The position numbers were made by a program, and so were the translations under genes. The notes below the pieces were generated by a model. The model ran no database searches, was not told where the DNA came from, and saw only the letters and a list, made by a program, of their open reading frames with translations. This document shows, piece by piece, positions 60,690 through 64,000 of a stretch of 64,000 nucleotides of DNA. The DNA is from Spirochaetae bacterium HGW-Spirochaetae-2 (GTDB lineage Bacteria > Spirochaetota > Spirochaetia > Sphaerochaetales > Sphaerochaetaceae): assembly GCA_002839355.1 (NCBI GenBank), contig PGXW01000025.1, forward strand, positions 1-64,000. The letters run 5' to 3'. How positions within the stretch are numbered: position 1 is the first letter of the stretch; the number at the start of each line of letters is the position of its first letter.

Positions 60690-61850
60690 TTAAAAATAGA
60701 GATATGCTGGTTTGCGGTTCCCATTGAAAGGAATCCTATCGCGTACTTGCAGCGGAGTGACGAGACGGCAGAACCAGCAGTCTTCCCATTGTGGGGATAG
60801 GGTGGTCTTGGTGCGGAAAGCCCGTCGATTGAAGAACGCGTCCTTGATACGTTCGGAATCGATATGCGGCAATCCGGCTGCCTCAGCATGGTTTTTATCT
60901 GGTTTGCGTACCCGATATGGTTTGAAGAAATTGTGGTAGGCGAGATAGCATAGGAATCTTTGGAAATTTCGATTCGCTTCTCGAGGAAAGCTGGTTGTCT
61001 CGCGTTGCCAGTCGGCGAGGTCATTGCGCAGGCGAGCATCGATGTAATTTACTGGAAATAGAGGGTTTTTCATGTCCCGCCAACATCTGGAGGAGGTGAT
61101 GGAATGGACAAACCGGCTGGAAGCCATCATCTTTGCGATTTTCTTGTTTCTGCACAATTGTTGCGCATAGAGTCTCTTGTCGTCACTGTTGCAGACTATG
61201 GACAGCTTGTCTTGGGAACGATTCTCGACGACTTGGACTATATGGTCGACCAATTCTCTGATCGAGTTTGTGAACGCTCCCCGTTTCCACAATCCGATTG
61301 AATCGAAATACGCACGACGTCGTTTTTGAAAGGCATTCATCCTCCCGGCTCTTCTGAAAATCACCTGGGTAACCATACCGACGTATTGGGAATATTGTCC
61401 GACTGCAATCGTATAATTGTTTGGCTGGTATTGGCTTCCTGTGAAATTCTGCATTCCGTCGATTGCGATGTCTTCGAGTGTGTGGATGCACCTGTTCGAT
61501 TCGGTTATCGCAGCCATAGATTGTCGGGATAGAATTTGAAGCTTGTGTGCAATGGTCCGGGTTGTACATCCGAAGTGTTCGGCCAGTGCCCGTTGGCTGA
61601 ATCCGTTGCAATAGTGGAACAACAAGTCCTTCAGGTCTATATCGATCCGCTTTGCATAATAATCGAGATGGAATATTCTTTCAGTGAACGATTTTCCACA
61701 AGTTTTACACAAGTACCTTTGCACATACCCGTGTGTTCGTGAGAAATAAAATCCTCTTAGGATCCACCAATTTCGATGCTTATAGGGATTTGGGGTATGT
61801 TCCGGACAATCCGGTACAGGACAAAACGGGGGAGTGAAGGTGCTTTTCAT
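60690..61850 (-). CDS. Transposase-like protein with zinc ribbon and HTH
   Basis: A 386-residue protein from ATG 61850. An N-terminal zinc ribbon uses Cys10, Cys15, Cys48 and Cys51, then a helix-turn-helix (about 82-107, GFSQRALAEHFGCTTRTI) and a DDE-like catalytic region with IAIDGM (Asp131) and NSDDKRL (Asp223). This is the plan of IS1/IS1595-type transposases. The third acid is not assigned. No terminal inverted repeats or target duplications were seen, so whether it is a mobile element is unsure. Confidence 0.6.
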   Translation of the reverse strand: MKSTFTPPFCPVPDCPEHTPNPYKHRNWWILRGFYFSRTHGYVQRYLCKTCGKSFTERIFHLDYYAKRIDIDLKDLLFHYCNGFSQRALAEHFGCTTRTIAHKLQILSRQSMAAITESNRCIHTLEDIAIDGMQNFTGSQYQPNNYTIAVGQYSQYVGMVTQVIFRRAGRMNAFQKRRRAYFDSIGLWKRGAFTNSIRELVDHIVQVVENRSQDKLSIVCNSDDKRLYAQQLCRNKKIAKMMASSRFVHSITSSRCWRDMKNPLFPVNYIDARLRNDLADWQRETTSFPREANRNFQRFLCYLAYHNFFKPYRVRKPDKNHAEAAGLPHIDSERIKDAFFNRRAFRTKTTLSPQWEDCWFCRLVTPLQVRDRIPFNGNRKPAYLYF

Positions 61851-61953
61851 ATGATGTACCTCTTGAAATCCTCTTCTGTATCCAATAACCTCGATGTAGT
61901 TGGTTTTGCTTCGAAGTAAGACTCCAGTTTTGTCATCACTACGGAGGCCCCCC

Positions 61954-62886
61954 ATGGAAATCCTCACAATGACCTGCTCGGACAACAAACAAATCTACTA
62001 CCGCGCCTGGCTCCCAGAAAACGGAAACATCCATTCGATCCTGCAAATTCTCCACGGCATGGCAGAGCATAGCGGCCGCTACGATCGCTTCGCAACCTAC
62101 CTCAACACCCTTGGAATCGCCGTATACGCACAAGACCACCGTGGCCACGGCCTCACGGCATCCGACGAGGAACTCGGTTGGTTCGCCGACAAAAACGGCT
62201 GGGAACGCGTCTGCCAGGATGCCATCGAACTTGGCCAAACCATCACCCGAAACCACCCAGGCAAAGACCTCTTCCTCCTCGGACACAGCATGGGCTCCTT
62301 CCTTGTGCCGAACATCATCCAACAGAACCCCGGACTCTACGTCGGAGCTATCCTGAGCGGCACCGGAGCCAGCAAAGGCGCAGTCGGAGCCATCGGCAAG
62401 CTCGTTGCGAAGATCCGCGCACTCAGAGGCGGCGGACGGAGACCCGATGAACTCATGGACAACCTGAGTTTCGGCTCCTTCGGCAGAGCCTTCCAACCCC
62501 AGAAGACGACCTTCGACTGGCTGAGCCGCGATGAACAGGAAGTCCAGGCCTACATCGCCGATCCCCTATGCGGCTTCGTCTGCACATCGAGATTCTTCGT
62601 CGACCTGCTTGACGGCATCGCACTGGCCACCAGCAAGCGGACCATCGACAGAATACCCAAGGACCTTTCCATCTACTTTATCAGCGGAGCGAACGATCCC
62701 GTCGGCGACTTCGGAAAAGGCGTGCAGAAAGTCTACAAGCAGTACAAGAAAGCCGGAATCGAAGACATCACCTTGAACCTGGTGAAAGGCGCCCGCCACG
62801 AACTGCTCAATGAAACCAATCGGGAAGACATCCACAGGATGATCGGCTCATGGCTTGAACACCACAAGACCCGACAGAACAGATAA
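61954..62886 (+). CDS. Alpha/beta hydrolase (monoacylglycerol-lipase-like)
   Basis: A 310-residue serine hydrolase of the lysophospholipase/monoacylglycerol lipase type. The oxyanion motif HGMAEHSGRY is near residue 34, the nucleophile Ser112 is in GHSMGS, and the later Asp (SGANDPVGD) and His (GARHELLN) complete the triad. ATG 61954 has the SD GGAGG. The coding strand is unusually C-rich compared with genes to the left. Confidence 0.9.
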   Translation: MEILTMTCSDNKQIYYRAWLPENGNIHSILQILHGMAEHSGRYDRFATYLNTLGIAVYAQDHRGHGLTASDEELGWFADKNGWERVCQDAIELGQTITRNHPGKDLFLLGHSMGSFLVPNIIQQNPGLYVGAILSGTGASKGAVGAIGKLVAKIRALRGGGRRPDELMDNLSFGSFGRAFQPQKTTFDWLSRDEQEVQAYIADPLCGFVCTSRFFVDLLDGIALATSKRTIDRIPKDLSIYFISGANDPVGDFGKGVQKVYKQYKKAGIEDITLNLVKGARHELLNETNREDIHRMIGSWLEHHKTRQNR

Positions 62887-62891
62887 CGCGG

Positions 62892-62920
62892 TTGCCTCAC
62901 CAGCCATATACTGATAGGAT
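62892..62920 (+). promoter_or_regulatory. Possible promoter for the YihY-family gene
   Basis: TTGCCT (62892-62897), 17 bp, TAGGAT (62915-62920). The transcript would start near 62927. The -10 is fair and the -35 is weak, so the gene may instead be read from the hydrolase promoter. Confidence 0.35.
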
Positions 62921-62943
62921 TGCATCGAGGACCTCAAGAACGC

Positions 62944-64000
62944 ATGAAGGGAAAAACGGTGGGACATACTGCAAAAAGAACCAGCTCGCATAAGAAGGCC
63001 TCGCTGGTCAAACGGCTGGTCACCTTCGTGGAAGTCTGGTACGGAAAATTCTCAAAGGACCGCATCACCATACTCGCCTCGGGAATCGTCTACACCACAC
63101 TCATCTCCATAATCCCGTTCGTCTCATTTCTCGTAGCCTTCCTCTCGCTGTTCAACGTATTGCAACCCTTCTACATCATGCTGGCAGAAATTTTCACCTC
63201 GATCTTCGGCGAAGTGGCGGGTGGCCAGCTGGCGCGGATGATAGAAGGTTACAGCAAGAATGCCAGCGGACTGGGAGCTATTGGCCTCATATCGTTCATC
63301 ATCACATCGATTTTGCTCATCCACAAAGTCTGGGACGTCGTCAACCAACTCTACCGCTCGTCCTCATCCAACATGAACGTCGTGAAACGATCGGTGGGAT
63401 TCCTTTCGGTGCTCTTGATCGGAGCGATCCTGCTGGGAGCCTACATCAGTGTGAAATCGCTGTTGAGCACCTGGACGGCAAAAGCACTGGGATGGGACAT
63501 CTTCGACAACACCTTCATGGTCGTGTTGAGGATAGTCGGCCCGTGGATAATCGGTTGGCTCTTCCTGTTCCTTATGATCATGGTCGCGCCGAACGCCAAG
63601 GTGAACCCGGCGAGCGCGGCATTGGGAGCTGTGGTCGGAACCGTCGGCATGTATGGCGTGAACGCCTTGTTCTCCTCCCTGATCTCCAAGATCCTCAGCT
63701 ATTCGGTGATCTACGGATCGTTCGCCGCCGTATTCCTGTTCCTCTTGTGGGTCTACATGATCTGGGTGGTGATCCTTGGCGCCGTCGAAGTCAGTTACGT
63801 GCACCAGTACCAACCCGAAAAGGGAACCCTAGTGAAACCGGTGTCACCGGCCGAACAATTGGCCAATGGTGTGAACGTCATGATGGTCATCGGACAGAAG
63901 TACCGCAACGGGGGCGGGGAGACGAAAATCCGCGACATAACCGACCGCCTGCTCATGAACGAACGGCAGCTGTTCGCGGTCCTCGACCTGCTGGTGGAGA
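62944..64000 (+). CDS. YihY/BrkB-family membrane protein (3' truncated by window end)
   Basis: The frame from ATG 62944 is open to the last base (352 codons visible). It starts MKGKTVGHTAKRTSSHKK and has about six hydrophobic segments, with ILASGIVYTTLISIIPF and FLLWVYMIWVVILGAVEVSY typical of the YihY/BrkB (UPF0761) family. After the membrane part (about residue 285 onward) a soluble winged-helix-like region begins (SPAEQLANGVNVM). The function is unknown. SD GAGGA lies 12 bases upstream, slightly far. Confidence 0.85.
   Translation, partial: MKGKTVGHTAKRTSSHKKASLVKRLVTFVEVWYGKFSKDRITILASGIVYTTLISIIPFVSFLVAFLSLFNVLQPFYIMLAEIFTSIFGEVAGGQLARMIEGYSKNASGLGAIGLISFIITSILLIHKVWDVVNQLYRSSSSNMNVVKRSVGFLSVLLIGAILLGAYISVKSLLSTWTAKALGWDIFDNTFMVVLRIVGPWIIGWLFLFLMIMVAPNAKVNPASAALGAVVGTVGMYGVNALFSSLISKILSYSVIYGSFAAVFLFLLWVYMIWVVILGAVEVSYVHQYQPEKGTLVKPVSPAEQLANGVNVMMVIGQKYRNGGGETKIRDITDRLLMNERQLFAVLDLLVE

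Noticed and set aside
61851-61953. A dif/XerCD site at the GC-skew switch.
   Set aside because: No sequence close to the 28-bp dif consensus was found by eye here or in the adjacent genes.
60640-61960. Terminal inverted repeats of an insertion sequence around the transposase-like gene.
   Set aside because: The flanks showed no matching inverted ends or short duplicated target.

Overview
The window looks like a chromosomal segment of a diderm spirochaete, most probably close to Sphaerochaeta (inference). The reasons are the rpoBC / S12-S7-EF-Tu / S10-spc-alpha layout, a spirochaete-type membrane-anchored coiled-coil protein, Lnt lipoprotein acylation, a predicted outer-membrane protein and a Cys-rich PSP1 (RicT) protein. 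No rRNA, tRNA or CRISPR array was seen.

Layout. 1-21956: the 3' part of rpoB, rpoC, rpsL, rpsG, tuf, then one continuous ribosomal protein array from rpsJ to rplQ with secY, rpmJ and rpoA. It lacks fusA between rpsG and tuf, and adk, map and infA around secY. An intrinsic terminator follows rplQ. 22155-25289: rny (RNase Y), a ymdB-type phosphoesterase and tlyA. 25258-31000: a GerMN-domain protein on the minus strand, then ptsI, der, a HAD phosphatase and a coiled-coil protein ending in seven EPELDE repeats. 31210-37715: pyrG, then grpE-dnaK-dnaJ and an rlmB-type rRNA methyltransferase. 37712-40816 (minus): a divergent PurD-like ATP-grasp protein, a broken dus gene and tatD. 40991-47984: ricT with a damaged N-terminus, rpsT, an HU-like gene, lnt, cinA, rho and rpmE. 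48089-52261: a degenerate galactokinase-like gene, surE, a Cys-cluster protein and a nifS-nifU pair for Fe-S assembly. 52286-60084: two divergent units, described below. 60115-61850 (minus): a YfcE-type phosphoesterase and a transposase-like gene. 61954-64000: an alpha/beta hydrolase and a truncated YihY/BrkB membrane protein.

The most unusual region is 52286-60084. A minus-strand operon encodes a small SCP2-like protein, two proteins with the iron-alcohol-dehydrogenase fold that both appear to have lost most metal ligands, and a TGS-uridine-kinase fusion. It diverges, from back-to-back promoters 24 bp apart, from a tungsten aldehyde:ferredoxin-oxidoreductase-like gene that keeps all four Fe-S cysteines. 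That gene is followed after 2 bases by a predicted outer-membrane protein. I propose this as a candidate undescribed redox system.

Other points of interest are RNA-level control (a long tuf leader carrying a perfect complement to the tuf Shine-Dalgarno sequence, and mutually exclusive hairpins before rpsJ), a nearly leaderless ptsI transcript, two neighbouring genes (dus and ricT) that both appear to have lost short out-of-frame segments, and an abrupt change of GC skew just beyond the transposase-like gene near 61.9 kb.
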